Part shown: positions 22,073 to 29,949 of the stretch, piece after piece
Layout of the letters: every line of letters begins with the position of its first letter
Position numbering within the stretch: the first letter of the stretch is position 1
NCBI GenBank assembly: GCA_020436125.1
Contig: JAGQYK010000024.1
Coordinates: 1 to 45,796 of the forward strand
DNA: 45,796 nucleotides
Source: Cyclobacteriaceae bacterium
GTDB lineage: Bacteria > Bacteroidota > Bacteroidia > Cytophagales > Cyclobacteriaceae
Reading direction: 5' to 3'
Notes under the pieces: generated by a model
The model's database searches: none
What the model saw: only the letters and a program-made list of their open reading frames with translations
Told to the model about the DNA's origin: nothing
Position numbers and translations under genes: made by a program

Positions 22073-22567
22073 ATGAAAAAATTAGGAATAGTATTCACAT
22101 TAGTAATCTTAGGTTTTCAATTTGCTAACGCACAATTAATCAAGGTAGTACAAGAAGTCTTTGGAATGGACTGTGCCCCATGTGCCTATGGCCTGGAGAG
22201 AGGCTTAAAAAAATTGGATGGACTTGAAAAAATAGTAGTTAGCTTGAATGACGGAAAAGCGTATCTGACTCTGGCATCAGGGAATACAGTTACACTTAAA
22301 AAAATTCAAGATGAAGTGAAAAAGAACGGATTTTCAGCAAGAAATGCAAAAGTTATCATGATTGGCGATTTGAATAAAGTTGGAAATGAATGGGTCATGA
22401 AAGTTAACAATGAGACGTTTAAGATGGAGGATAGGCAGAGTTTAAATATCAAGAATCTTGCAAGTGGATTAGTAAAAATGAGTGTTGAGGTAGCAGATGA
22501 AGATGATAAGCAGCTATCTAACAATTGGGCAATTAAAATTATTGAGATACTAGCTTTGGAAAGATGA
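22073..22567 (+). CDS. Secreted HMA-domain protein with an extra C-terminal domain, trio 2
   Basis: 164 residues from ATG 22073; a TTG at 22061 is in frame but GGAAAAGA fits the ATG. Signal peptide to about residue 20 (FQFANAQ). An HMA domain follows with GMDCAPCAYGLE (C34, C37), nearly the same as in the protein at 23772 (CPFCAYGLEKK), so the two are paralogues. Residues 95-164 form a further small domain, rich in V and K, that I do not recognise. Its stop overlaps the next ATG by 4 bases. Confidence 0.82.
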   Translation: MKKLGIVFTLVILGFQFANAQLIKVVQEVFGMDCAPCAYGLERGLKKLDGLEKIVVSLNDGKAYLTLASGNTVTLKKIQDEVKKNGFSARNAKVIMIGDLNKVGNEWVMKVNNETFKMEDRQSLNIKNLASGLVKMSVEVADEDDKQLSNNWAIKIIEILALER

Positions 22568-22908
22568 ATATTGATAAAAAGACGCTATTGGGTGTAAGCA
22601 TTTTTTCGTCTGCGGCTCCTTTGCTTTGTTGCTGGGGACCGGTTTTGTTAGCAGGATTGGCAGGGGGTACTGGGGTTGCAACTTTCTTTTCTTGGCTTCA
22701 CCCCTTAGAATCCTATTTATTTGGGTTCGCATTAATTTCACTAGGACTTTCATTTTATAAGTTCTACAAGCCAATTCGTGACACCTCAGCGTGCTCTAAT
22801 TGTGTCAATGCTGAAAGTAATGGCCACGGCAAATGGTATCTGTGGATAGGGGCAGTGCTAGTTCTTATCATGTTTGTATTCAACTATTATCCTGGTCTAT
22901 TTATATGA
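22564..22908 (+). CDS. MerT-like inner-membrane protein, trio 2
   Basis: 114 residues, three hydrophobic segments (about 10-36, 43-65, 91-111). TM1 has C22-C23 in APLLCCWGPVLLAG, very close to MerT (LCC-GP). A loop holds SACSNCVNAE, equivalent to the second MerT cysteine pair. Of the two stand-alone MerT-like proteins this is the more MerT-like. It overlaps the HMA gene before it and the barrel gene after it by 4 bases each, so the three form a tightly coupled unit. Confidence 0.82.
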   Translation: MNIDKKTLLGVSIFSSAAPLLCCWGPVLLAGLAGGTGVATFFSWLHPLESYLFGFALISLGLSFYKFYKPIRDTSACSNCVNAESNGHGKWYLWIGAVLVLIMFVFNYYPGLFI

Positions 22909-23678
22909 AGAAGTTACTACTAGTAATTTTCTATTTGTCTGTTTTTACGGCAACTTTTGCTCAAGGCCCTCCTATTTTCACCGATACACCGATAATGTTG
23001 GGCTTGGAGGGAAGAGGCATCAGGACCTTCGGTAACATCATCTCCAGAGAAAACGGTAGTGGTTATGTTCATCCAGTTGTATTTCCCTACAACATTACCA
23101 ACAAATGGCAAGTGGGCGTAGCGGTACCATTTGTCTCCATGAGACCAAGTGGGTCTACCTCACGCTCCGGTGTGGGAGACTTGGCTGTTTTTACTAAATA
23201 TCAGATTTATCAAAAAGATGGAAAAGGGAAAACACTGCGAAGCTTAATAAAACTTGCTGAAACTTTTCCAACTGGCAATTCAACAGACAGCCCTGCATTG
23301 GGAACAGGGGCTAATCAAACTACGATAAGTCTTGTCAATGGCTACGTGACAACTAAGTTTGGTCTCTATACAGAGGTTGGCTATAATATAACAAGCAATG
23401 GCCTGCCAGATAATTTCATTTATAACATTGCATTAGGTTATCCACTGTTACCTCAGAAGTATCCCCCCAACCAAGTAAATGTATTTTTAGAACTTATCGG
23501 AAACTACATTTTAGATGATATAGGAAACAATTTATTCGTAGCTCCAGGAATTCAATACATAGCTGGCAGGAGAGTTTTGTTTGAATCAGGGATTCAAATC
23601 CCGCTGAATCAAGTAGCGCCTGTTGGACAACAGACAGATTACATTTTGAGAATTGGAACTAGAATATTGATATTTTAA
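22905..23678 (+). CDS. Outer-membrane beta-barrel protein, trio 2
   Basis: 257 residues from ATG 22905; an in-frame ATG at 22833 lies inside the MerT-like gene. The signal peptide is MKKLLLVIFYLSVFTATFAQ. The body is a barrel of the MetA-pathway/transporter type: KWQVGVAVPF, GVGDLAVFTKYQIY, LIKLAETFPTG, LFVAPGIQYI, ending TDYILRIGTRILIF with a terminal Phe as expected for barrel insertion. It is not closely similar to the barrel of trio 1 but has the same position and build. Confidence 0.72.
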   Translation: MKKLLLVIFYLSVFTATFAQGPPIFTDTPIMLGLEGRGIRTFGNIISRENGSGYVHPVVFPYNITNKWQVGVAVPFVSMRPSGSTSRSGVGDLAVFTKYQIYQKDGKGKTLRSLIKLAETFPTGNSTDSPALGTGANQTTISLVNGYVTTKFGLYTEVGYNITSNGLPDNFIYNIALGYPLLPQKYPPNQVNVFLELIGNYILDDIGNNLFVAPGIQYIAGRRVLFESGIQIPLNQVAPVGQQTDYILRIGTRILIF

Positions 23679-23692
23679 ATTAAGAGTTATGA

Positions 23693-23741
23693 AATGGCCA
23701 TGTGAACACTTGTCACCAACCGAAATGATTATTTGGCCATT
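23693..23741 (+). other. Long-loop stem upstream of the third HMA gene
   Basis: AATGGCCA (23693-23700) pairs with TGGCCATT (23734-23741) around a 33-base loop. It fills most of the 93-base gap after trio 2. It could be an mRNA-processing or control element, or a paired regulator site. Confidence 0.35.
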
Positions 23742-23771
23742 CCATGTGACCTTAACAAAAAAAATAAACAC

Positions 23772-24095
23772 ATGAAACAACTAACAATTGTAATGCTTTT
23801 ATTATCTATTTGTGCAGTGACCCTCAAGGCTCAATCACAAGAACAGCAACAGGAGTTAAAGGGCATCATAAAGGTAAATGTGGATGGACTGTCCTGTCCA
23901 TTTTGCGCATATGGATTAGAAAAGAAGTTGAAGAAGATGGAGGGCGTAACGAAAATTGAAATTGATGTACCGAATGCATTTGCCTTGCTAACCATAGAAG
24001 ATGGAAAGTCTGTGAGTGAAGAATTGATTCGAGACAAGGTAAAAGATGCTGGGTTTACGGCAAGAGAAATAAAGGAGGTGTCCAATGAGAAATAG
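23772..24095 (+). CDS. Secreted HMA-domain protein, third copy
   Basis: 107 residues from ATG 23772; the earlier ATG at 23733 would break the signal peptide. Signal peptide to about residue 20 (LLSICAVTLKAQ). HMA domain with GLSCPFCAYGLEKKLKKMEG (C42, C45), where the usual GMxC is GLSC. The stretch CAYGLE-x-x-LKK is shared with the protein at 22073. It is followed, with an 11-base overlap, by an NHL-repeat lipoprotein rather than by a MerT-like gene. Confidence 0.82.
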   Translation: MKQLTIVMLLLSICAVTLKAQSQEQQQELKGIIKVNVDGLSCPFCAYGLEKKLKKMEGVTKIEIDVPNAFALLTIEDGKSVSEELIRDKVKDAGFTAREIKEVSNEK

Positions 24096-24885
24096 CATAG
24101 TTCTGCTGTGCGTCTTTTTCTTGGGCTGTCAATCAGATAAGAAATGGGCTTTTGATAAAAAAATAATGCTTCCGGAAGAAACCAGACCACTGGGTATGGC
24201 ATTAGTAGATGAAGGGTTGTGGGTGTCTGACCCTGATAACAATCAGGTGCTGAGAATTGACGAAAGCGGATCGGTATTGGAGACCATTTCCAATTTATTT
24301 CGACCAATGCATATTGAAGCTAATCACAATAAATTGTTCATTCCAAATTTCAGCAATGACACTATTTCCGTTTATGCAAATGGAAAAAGTGAATCTCTTT
24401 TTGTTGAAGCAGAATTTGATGCACCATCTGGTTTATCTGTTCAAGAGGGCCTGATTGCATTTGCCGATTTTTACAATCATAGAGTGCTGCTATCAAAAAA
24501 TGGAGACGTTACTCAAATAGGAGCAGAAGGACGTACAGATGGATTGCTCTTTTACCCAACTGACTTGAAAATATATGGTGATAAAATAGTCGTTGCAGAT
24601 GCTTACAACAATCGTGTGCAAATATTTTCATTGGATGGGGCTTTTGTAAAAGTGATCGGCTGGCAAGAGGAAATTAGAGTTGCTACAGGATTAGATGTTT
24701 TCGAGGATCTCATTTATGTATCTGACTACTATGGCAACCGTGTGCTTATTTATGATTTAGAAGGAACATTAATCAATATTCTGGAAGGGCAGTTTAACAA
24801 ACCTACTGATGTCTTGGTGCATTCCGATAAAATGTATGTGGCCAATTATGGAGAGAATTCTATTTCAATATTTGAGTTATTCTAG
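24085..24885 (+). CDS. NHL-repeat lipoprotein (beta-propeller) in the metal operon
   Basis: 266 residues. The N-terminus has a lipoprotein signal (VFFLGC, lipid-bearing Cys15). Five or six NHL-like blades follow, with the recurring GLxVxDxxNNRVxxF pattern: GLWVSDPDNNQVLRI, GLIAFADFYNHRVLL, KIVVADAYNNRVQIF, LIYVSDYYGNRVLIY and KMYVANYGENSISIF. Such propellers bind partners or sugars, or act as scaffolds. No catalytic set is visible. AAAGGAGGTGTCCA just before the ATG, inside the previous gene, is a strong ribosome-binding site. Its presence in a metal operon is unexplained. Confidence 0.85.
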   Translation: MRNSIVLLCVFFLGCQSDKKWAFDKKIMLPEETRPLGMALVDEGLWVSDPDNNQVLRIDESGSVLETISNLFRPMHIEANHNKLFIPNFSNDTISVYANGKSESLFVEAEFDAPSGLSVQEGLIAFADFYNHRVLLSKNGDVTQIGAEGRTDGLLFYPTDLKIYGDKIVVADAYNNRVQIFSLDGAFVKVIGWQEEIRVATGLDVFEDLIYVSDYYGNRVLIYDLEGTLINILEGQFNKPTDVLVHSDKMYVANYGENSISIFELF

Positions 24886-25004
24886 CTAATTCGTTCTCAT
24901 TTCGAGCCATTGGAATTACCTGATCTGAGGTGGGAAATTTGAATCACAGGACACGTTTAATCGACCTTAGACCAAGTAGATAACCAAAATGAATATTTTT
25001 CGTT

Positions 25005-25012
25005 TATCTTTG
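25005..25012 (+). promoter_or_regulatory. -7 box directly before the efflux operon
   Basis: TATCTTTG matches TAnnTTTG. It ends only 4 bases before the GTG at 25017, so the transcript might start at or next to the start codon. No good -33 box seen. Confidence 0.35.
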
Positions 25013-25016
25013 CATC

Positions 25017-25334
25017 GTGAGAATAACTCAAATCGTTTTAGCTATCTATGTTCTCTTACTCGCTGTATATCCATGCAGTGATGTAGAGTCACAGTCCAGT
25101 GAGGATAGAATTGAGGCTATTTCGTTAATTCAAACCTCTCAAGAAAACGATCTCCAAGAGGATATTTGTACACCATTCTGTATTTGCGCATGCTGTGCAA
25201 CTCATATTAGGGTTACCGCCTCTACAGGACCAAATGGTTCTGGCGTTATTCACAACACAAAGGCAAAAATACCTTACGTGGAGAATATGGTATCCTTCGA
25301 CAGCAACAACATCTGGCAACCGCCCAGAATTTAG
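25017..25334 (+). CDS. Small cysteine-rich exported protein ahead of the efflux pump (DUF6660-like)
   Basis: 105 residues from GTG 25017. N-terminal hydrophobic segment (IVLAIYVLLLAVYPC), then a conserved-looking EDICTPFCICACCATHIRV cluster with five cysteines. Similar short proteins, annotated as DUF6660 as far as I recall, stand in front of CzcA/CusA genes in many Bacteroidota metal operons. It probably binds the exported metal in the periplasm or acts as a lid or chaperone for the pump. The start is the only one that keeps the signal segment, but its GTG nearly touches the candidate promoter box. Confidence 0.7.
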   Translation: MRITQIVLAIYVLLLAVYPCSDVESQSSEDRIEAISLIQTSQENDLQEDICTPFCICACCATHIRVTASTGPNGSGVIHNTKAKIPYVENMVSFDSNNIWQPPRI

Positions 25335-25365
25335 AGCCCACAATTTTTCATTTATCAAAAGTTAT

Positions 25366-25387
25366 GCAAGGTGACAGGTCACCATGC
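25366..25387. promoter_or_regulatory. 22-base near-perfect palindrome abutting a start codon
   Basis: GGTGAC-AG-GTCACC (25370-25383) is a perfect inverted repeat, extended by GCA (25366-25368) and TGC (25385-25387). It ends exactly at the ATG at 25384. It may be an operator or an RNA hairpin that closes the ribosome site. Confidence 0.5.
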
Positions 25388-25572
25388 GTACACTATTTAG
25401 GGCTAAGCTTCCAAAGCAATTAGTAACAAAAGAAAACGTAAAGAAGAACAAAGTAAAATCTTTGATCGTCAAGGTCATGGAGTACTTCATATTGTCGATA
25501 CTCATTCTCTTCTTTCTTACCCTGCTAATCGCTGGTTGGATTATCCCTAACCTCAACATAAATCACAATTAA
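25384..25572 (+). CDS. Small single-pass membrane protein before the RND pump
   Basis: 62 residues: a basic N-terminal half (KLPKQLVTKENVKKNKVKSL) and one membrane helix (YFILSILILFFLTLLIAGWII, about 34-54). The stop is 5 bases before the CzcA start, so co-translation is likely. The ATG at 25384 follows the palindrome directly, and an internal ATG (25477) would leave just the membrane helix. It might be a small pump subunit, such as those known for some RND pumps. No family recognised. Confidence 0.55.
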   Translation: MRTLFRAKLPKQLVTKENVKKNKVKSLIVKVMEYFILSILILFFLTLLIAGWIIPNLNINHN

Positions 25573-25577
25573 ATAAG

Positions 25578-28500
25578 ATGTTAAATAGAATAATTCAGTA
25601 CTCGATAAAAAACAAACTGATAGTTGGGATGCTAACGCTTGCGCTTATTGTATGGGGCGGCTATTCAATCACTCAACTGCCAATCGATGCCGTACCCGAT
25701 ATCACCAATAACCAGGTGCAAATAATAACAGTTGCCCCCTCTCAATCAGCGTTAGACATTGAGCGCTTGGTAACATTTCCAGTTGAACAAACCATGGCTA
25801 CTATTCCTAATATCCGGGAGATTAGAAGTTTCTCAAGATTTGGTTTGTCGGTGGTGACCATTGTTTTTCACGATAAGATAGATGTCTATTGGGCCCGGCA
25901 ACAAGTCAATGAAAGATTAACTATAGCTGCCTCAGAAATCCCTGCAGGGGTAGGTGTTCCGGAGATAGCGCCCATTACAACTGGACTTGGAGAAATTTAC
26001 CAATATATCATTAGGCCAGAAGAAGGATACAAAGACAAATTTGATGCGATGGAGTTAAGAAGCATCCAGGACTGGATTGTGCGCAGGCAACTTCTTGGGA
26101 CACCAGGTGTTGCGGATGTGGCAAGCTTTGGTGGCTATTTAAAGCAATATGAAATTGCTCTTGATCCTGATAAACTTCGCAGTTACAATCTGGGTATTCA
26201 AGATATTTTTATTGCGCTACAGAAAAATAATCAAAATACGGGTGGAGCGTACATCGACAAGAAACCAAATGCCTGGTTCATTCGCAGCGAGGGTTTAATA
26301 AGCTCCGCAGAGGATATAGGAAAAATCGTTGTTGCAAATACGAATGATGGTATCCCTATTTTAATTCGAAATGTTGCTGACGTTCGGTTTGGATTCGCCA
26401 ATAGGTATGGGGCAATGACATACAACAATGAAGGTGAAGTGGTGGGTGCAATAGTGCTTATGTTAAAGGGTGAAAATTCCAATGCGGTAGTAAATAGAGT
26501 TAAGCAAAAAATGGAGCAAATTCAGAAAACGCTGCCAGAGGGAATAACAATCGAACCCTTTCTTGATCGTAGTGCATTGGTAAATCGAGCAGTGGGAACA
26601 GTGGAAAAGAATTTAATAGAAGGTGCACTCATTGTGATTTTCGTGTTAGTGCTTTTCCTGGGCAATATTAGGGCTGGACTTGTGGTTGCTTCAGTAATTC
26701 CACTTTCAATGCTATTTGCCATTGCTATGATGCACGTGTTTGGAGTATCAGGTAATCTTATGAGTTTGGGAGCCATTGATTTTGGGCTTATCGTAGATGG
26801 CGCTGTTATTATCGTTGAGTCAACCATGCACTATCTGGCAATAGGAAAGCTGACAAAATTGAACCAGCAGGAAATGGATGAGAAGGTTCATCACTCTGCT
26901 TCTCGGATGATGAGGAGTGCAGCCTTTGGCCAGATCATTATACTGATCGTGTACCTGCCCATACTTGCCCTTGTAGGGATTGAAGGAAAGATGTTTAAGC
27001 CAATGGCGCAAACCGTCAGCTTTGCTATTCTTGGCGCATTTCTCTTGTCATTGACATATGTTCCTATGATGTCCGCTTTATTTCTAAGTAAAGACATAAC
27101 TCACAGGCGAAATTTTTCTGACCGAATGATGGATTTTTTTCATCGCATGTATAAACCGTTATTAAACGGAGCTTTGAAACACAAGGTGATTGTCATAAGC
27201 GGGTCTGTCATATTGTTTTTTGTAAGCCTTGTTGTATTTCAAAGAATGGGAGGTGAATTTTTGCCTACGCTTGAAGAAGGAGATTTTGCTATTGAAACGC
27301 GTGTATTAACAGGTAGTAGTTTATCCTATACAATAGACATGACTCAAATGGCAGCTAATATTCTGCTTAAAGAATTCCCGGATGAGGTGAAAGAAGTGGT
27401 TGGAAAAATAGGCACTTCGGAAATACCTACTGATCCAATGCCAATTGAGGGTGCTGATTTAATGGTTATTTTAAAAAATAAAAACGAATGGAAGAAAGCG
27501 GGTAATCAAAATGAACTGGCTGAAAAAATGGGCAAAGCTTTGGAGGACATACCAGGCGTGACATTTGGATTTCAACAGCCAATACAAATGCGGTTCAACG
27601 AGTTAATGACTGGAGTAAGGCAGGATGTTGCCGTCAAAATATTTGGCGAAGATCTTGATGTGCTCACAGGTCTTTCGCAAAAAATCGCAAAAATTATTGG
27701 TGGTGTAAGCGGAGCTCGAGATCTGTACGTGGAAGAGGTAACTGGTTTACCACAGATTGTCGTTGAAATCAATCGCGATGAAGTCGCAAAATATGGATTG
27801 AATATCGAGGATATTAATCTTGCCGTCAATACGGCATTTGCTGGTCAAATAGCGGGACTGGTGTATGAAGGTGAACGGAGGTATGGACTTGCAGTTAGGC
27901 TTAATTCTCAAAATCGAGAGAGTATTGAAAATGTTAGTAACCTCTTCATAACATCTCCCAATGGTGATCAAATCCCCTTGAAGCAGTTGGCCAATGTCGA
28001 TTTTAAAATGGGTCCAAACCAAATACAACGCGAAGATGCAAAAAGGAGAATAATAGTTGGGTTCAACGTTAGGGGAAGGGATGTTGCCAGTATTGTTAAT
28101 GAAGTGCAGCAAAAAATAGATAATCAAATAGAATTTCCTCCCGGGTACTATCCAACCTATGGAGGACAGTTCGAAAATTTAAAAGAAGCACAAGCAAGGT
28201 TATCCATTGCCGTGCCAGTGGCGCTCCTATTAATTTTCATTTTACTTTTCTTCTCATTTGGTTCACTTAAACAGTCCTTACTCATTTTTGCGGCAATACC
28301 TATGGCGGCAATTGGTGGGGTATTCGCTCTACTAATCCGTGGAATGCCATTTAGCATCTCTGCTGGGATTGGCTTCATTGCCTTGTTCGGAGTTGCAGTA
28401 CTCAATGGCATTGTGCTTGTGGCAGAATTTAACCGACTGCGGAAAGATAAAACTATTGATCTTGAAGAAATTGTTAAGGAGGCTACAAAGATCAGGCTAC

Positions 28501-29942
28501 GCCCGGTATTGATGACAGCGACCGTTGCTTCACTTGGTTTCTTACCTATGGCACTGGCAACAAGTGCGGGTGCCGAAGTTCAAAAGCCGTTGGCCACAGT
28601 AGTAATCGGAGGTTTGTTAACATCAACTTTGCTGACGTTAATTGTATTGCCCTGTCTTTACATTTATTCCGAAAAGCTTTCTTTCGGGAAGTTAAAACGC
28701 ACAGCTACAATCGCGGCAGTTTTCCTTTTAATGTTCCTGTGTCCATTAAGTATGCAGGCACAAAATCCAAATAATCCAATTGACCTTTCGCAGGCTATAG
28801 CCATTGCGCTGAAAAATAATCCCAGCATTATATCAGCAGGGTATGAAGTAGATGCAAAAAGATCGTTGCGCCAAACATCATTTGACCTGCCAAAGACAGA
28901 CATATCGTATATGCGAGGTCAATACAATAGTTATAGCAGGGATGACAACAGCCTTGCCATTTCTCAAACCATACCATTTTTAGTATTTGGTAGTCAACGA
29001 GAACTCAATAGTTCAATGCTGGCATCTGCTGAACTTAAAAAAGCTACTACTGAGAATGAGCTAATTCTTAAAGTGAAGCAGGCTTACTATCAACTTGCCT
29101 ACCTAAAGTCAAGGCAAAATCTGCTGCTTCAACAAGACAGCATATTCGAAGGTTTTTACAAGTCGGCCTCATTGCGATTTCAAACTGGAGAAACCAATAT
29201 GATTGAGCAAACAACTGCCGAAACACAAATGAATGAAATTAAGAATCAACTGAGAAATGGTGACTCGGAAATACAGATAGCTAGGACCCAACTCAAAGTT
29301 CTGTTAAACCAGGAGTATCTGCCTGATATAATCGACACGTCCCTGGAGGAATTATCCTTCGATCATATTGCCGACACTGCCACCCTTTCCAGTAACCCAT
29401 CAGTTGCTTATATGAGGCAGCAAATTGAGGTAGCACAAGCTCAGAAAAAAGTTGAAGCAGCCAAAGCTGCACCCGACCTTTTACTGGGATTGTTTTCTCA
29501 AACCTTAATTGGCACAGAAAATCCTGAAAATGGGTTATTGGCTTCCCCATCCGATAGATTTACTGGCTTTCAAGTAGGGGTTTCGATCCCACTTTGGTTT
29601 GCTCCTCAGCGCGGTCGAATAAAGGCCGCTAATTACAACATACAAGCCAGCGAGAGTAGTTATCAACATTTTGAGACAACGTTCAAAGGCCAACTGCAGC
29701 AAGCAGCTCAACAATATGTTAGGAATAAAAACAATCTAAACTATTACCAAAATTCCGCCTTGCCCAATGCAGGTCGCATATTGGCTCAGTCACAGATTGC
29801 ATTTCAAGAAGGTGAAATAGACTATGTTGAATTTCTTCTAGGTGTTAAAAATGCAAACGCAATCAAAGAGGGGTTCCTTAAAACGCTTAGTGATTACAAC
29901 CAAAGTATTATCTATCTCGAATTTTTATTAGGAAATAAATAA
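25578..29942 (+). CDS. czcA: CzcA/CusA heavy-metal RND pump fused to a CzcC-type outer-membrane factor
   Basis: 1454 residues. Residues 1-1035 are a heavy-metal RND pump: TM1 near 15-35, a membrane block at 340-550 with FGLIVDGAVIIVE carrying the proton-relay acidic residue in TM4, periplasmic porter domains, and a second membrane block at 865-1030. At about 1040-1058 a signal-peptide-like segment follows (TATIAAVFLLMFLCPLSMQAQ), and residues 1062-1454 are a TolC/CzcC-type factor (LSQAIAIALKNNPSIISAGYEV onward). Such fusions are known in Bacteroidota. The N-terminal part exports Zn/Cd/Co or Cu/Ag; which metal cannot be told safely. The fusion point may be cleaved. Confidence 0.93.
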   Translation: MLNRIIQYSIKNKLIVGMLTLALIVWGGYSITQLPIDAVPDITNNQVQIITVAPSQSALDIERLVTFPVEQTMATIPNIREIRSFSRFGLSVVTIVFHDKIDVYWARQQVNERLTIAASEIPAGVGVPEIAPITTGLGEIYQYIIRPEEGYKDKFDAMELRSIQDWIVRRQLLGTPGVADVASFGGYLKQYEIALDPDKLRSYNLGIQDIFIALQKNNQNTGGAYIDKKPNAWFIRSEGLISSAEDIGKIVVANTNDGIPILIRNVADVRFGFANRYGAMTYNNEGEVVGAIVLMLKGENSNAVVNRVKQKMEQIQKTLPEGITIEPFLDRSALVNRAVGTVEKNLIEGALIVIFVLVLFLGNIRAGLVVASVIPLSMLFAIAMMHVFGVSGNLMSLGAIDFGLIVDGAVIIVESTMHYLAIGKLTKLNQQEMDEKVHHSASRMMRSAAFGQIIILIVYLPILALVGIEGKMFKPMAQTVSFAILGAFLLSLTYVPMMSALFLSKDITHRRNFSDRMMDFFHRMYKPLLNGALKHKVIVISGSVILFFVSLVVFQRMGGEFLPTLEEGDFAIETRVLTGSSLSYTIDMTQMAANILLKEFPDEVKEVVGKIGTSEIPTDPMPIEGADLMVILKNKNEWKKAGNQNELAEKMGKALEDIPGVTFGFQQPIQMRFNELMTGVRQDVAVKIFGEDLDVLTGLSQKIAKIIGGVSGARDLYVEEVTGLPQIVVEINRDEVAKYGLNIEDINLAVNTAFAGQIAGLVYEGERRYGLAVRLNSQNRESIENVSNLFITSPNGDQIPLKQLANVDFKMGPNQIQREDAKRRIIVGFNVRGRDVASIVNEVQQKIDNQIEFPPGYYPTYGGQFENLKEAQARLSIAVPVALLLIFILLFFSFGSLKQSLLIFAAIPMAAIGGVFALLIRGMPFSISAGIGFIALFGVAVLNGIVLVAEFNRLRKDKTIDLEEIVKEATKIRLRPVLMTATVASLGFLPMALATSAGAEVQKPLATVVIGGLLTSTLLTLIVLPCLYIYSEKLSFGKLKRTATIAAVFLLMFLCPLSMQAQNPNNPIDLSQAIAIALKNNPSIISAGYEVDAKRSLRQTSFDLPKTDISYMRGQYNSYSRDDNSLAISQTIPFLVFGSQRELNSSMLASAELKKATTENELILKVKQAYYQLAYLKSRQNLLLQQDSIFEGFYKSASLRFQTGETNMIEQTTAETQMNEIKNQLRNGDSEIQIARTQLKVLLNQEYLPDIIDTSLEELSFDHIADTATLSSNPSVAYMRQQIEVAQAQKKVEAAKAAPDLLLGLFSQTLIGTENPENGLLASPSDRFTGFQVGVSIPLWFAPQRGRIKAANYNIQASESSYQHFETTFKGQLQQAAQQYVRNKNNLNYYQNSALPNAGRILAQSQIAFQEGEIDYVEFLLGVKNANAIKEGFLKTLSDYNQSIIYLEFLLGNK

Positions 29943-29949
29943 AAAAACA

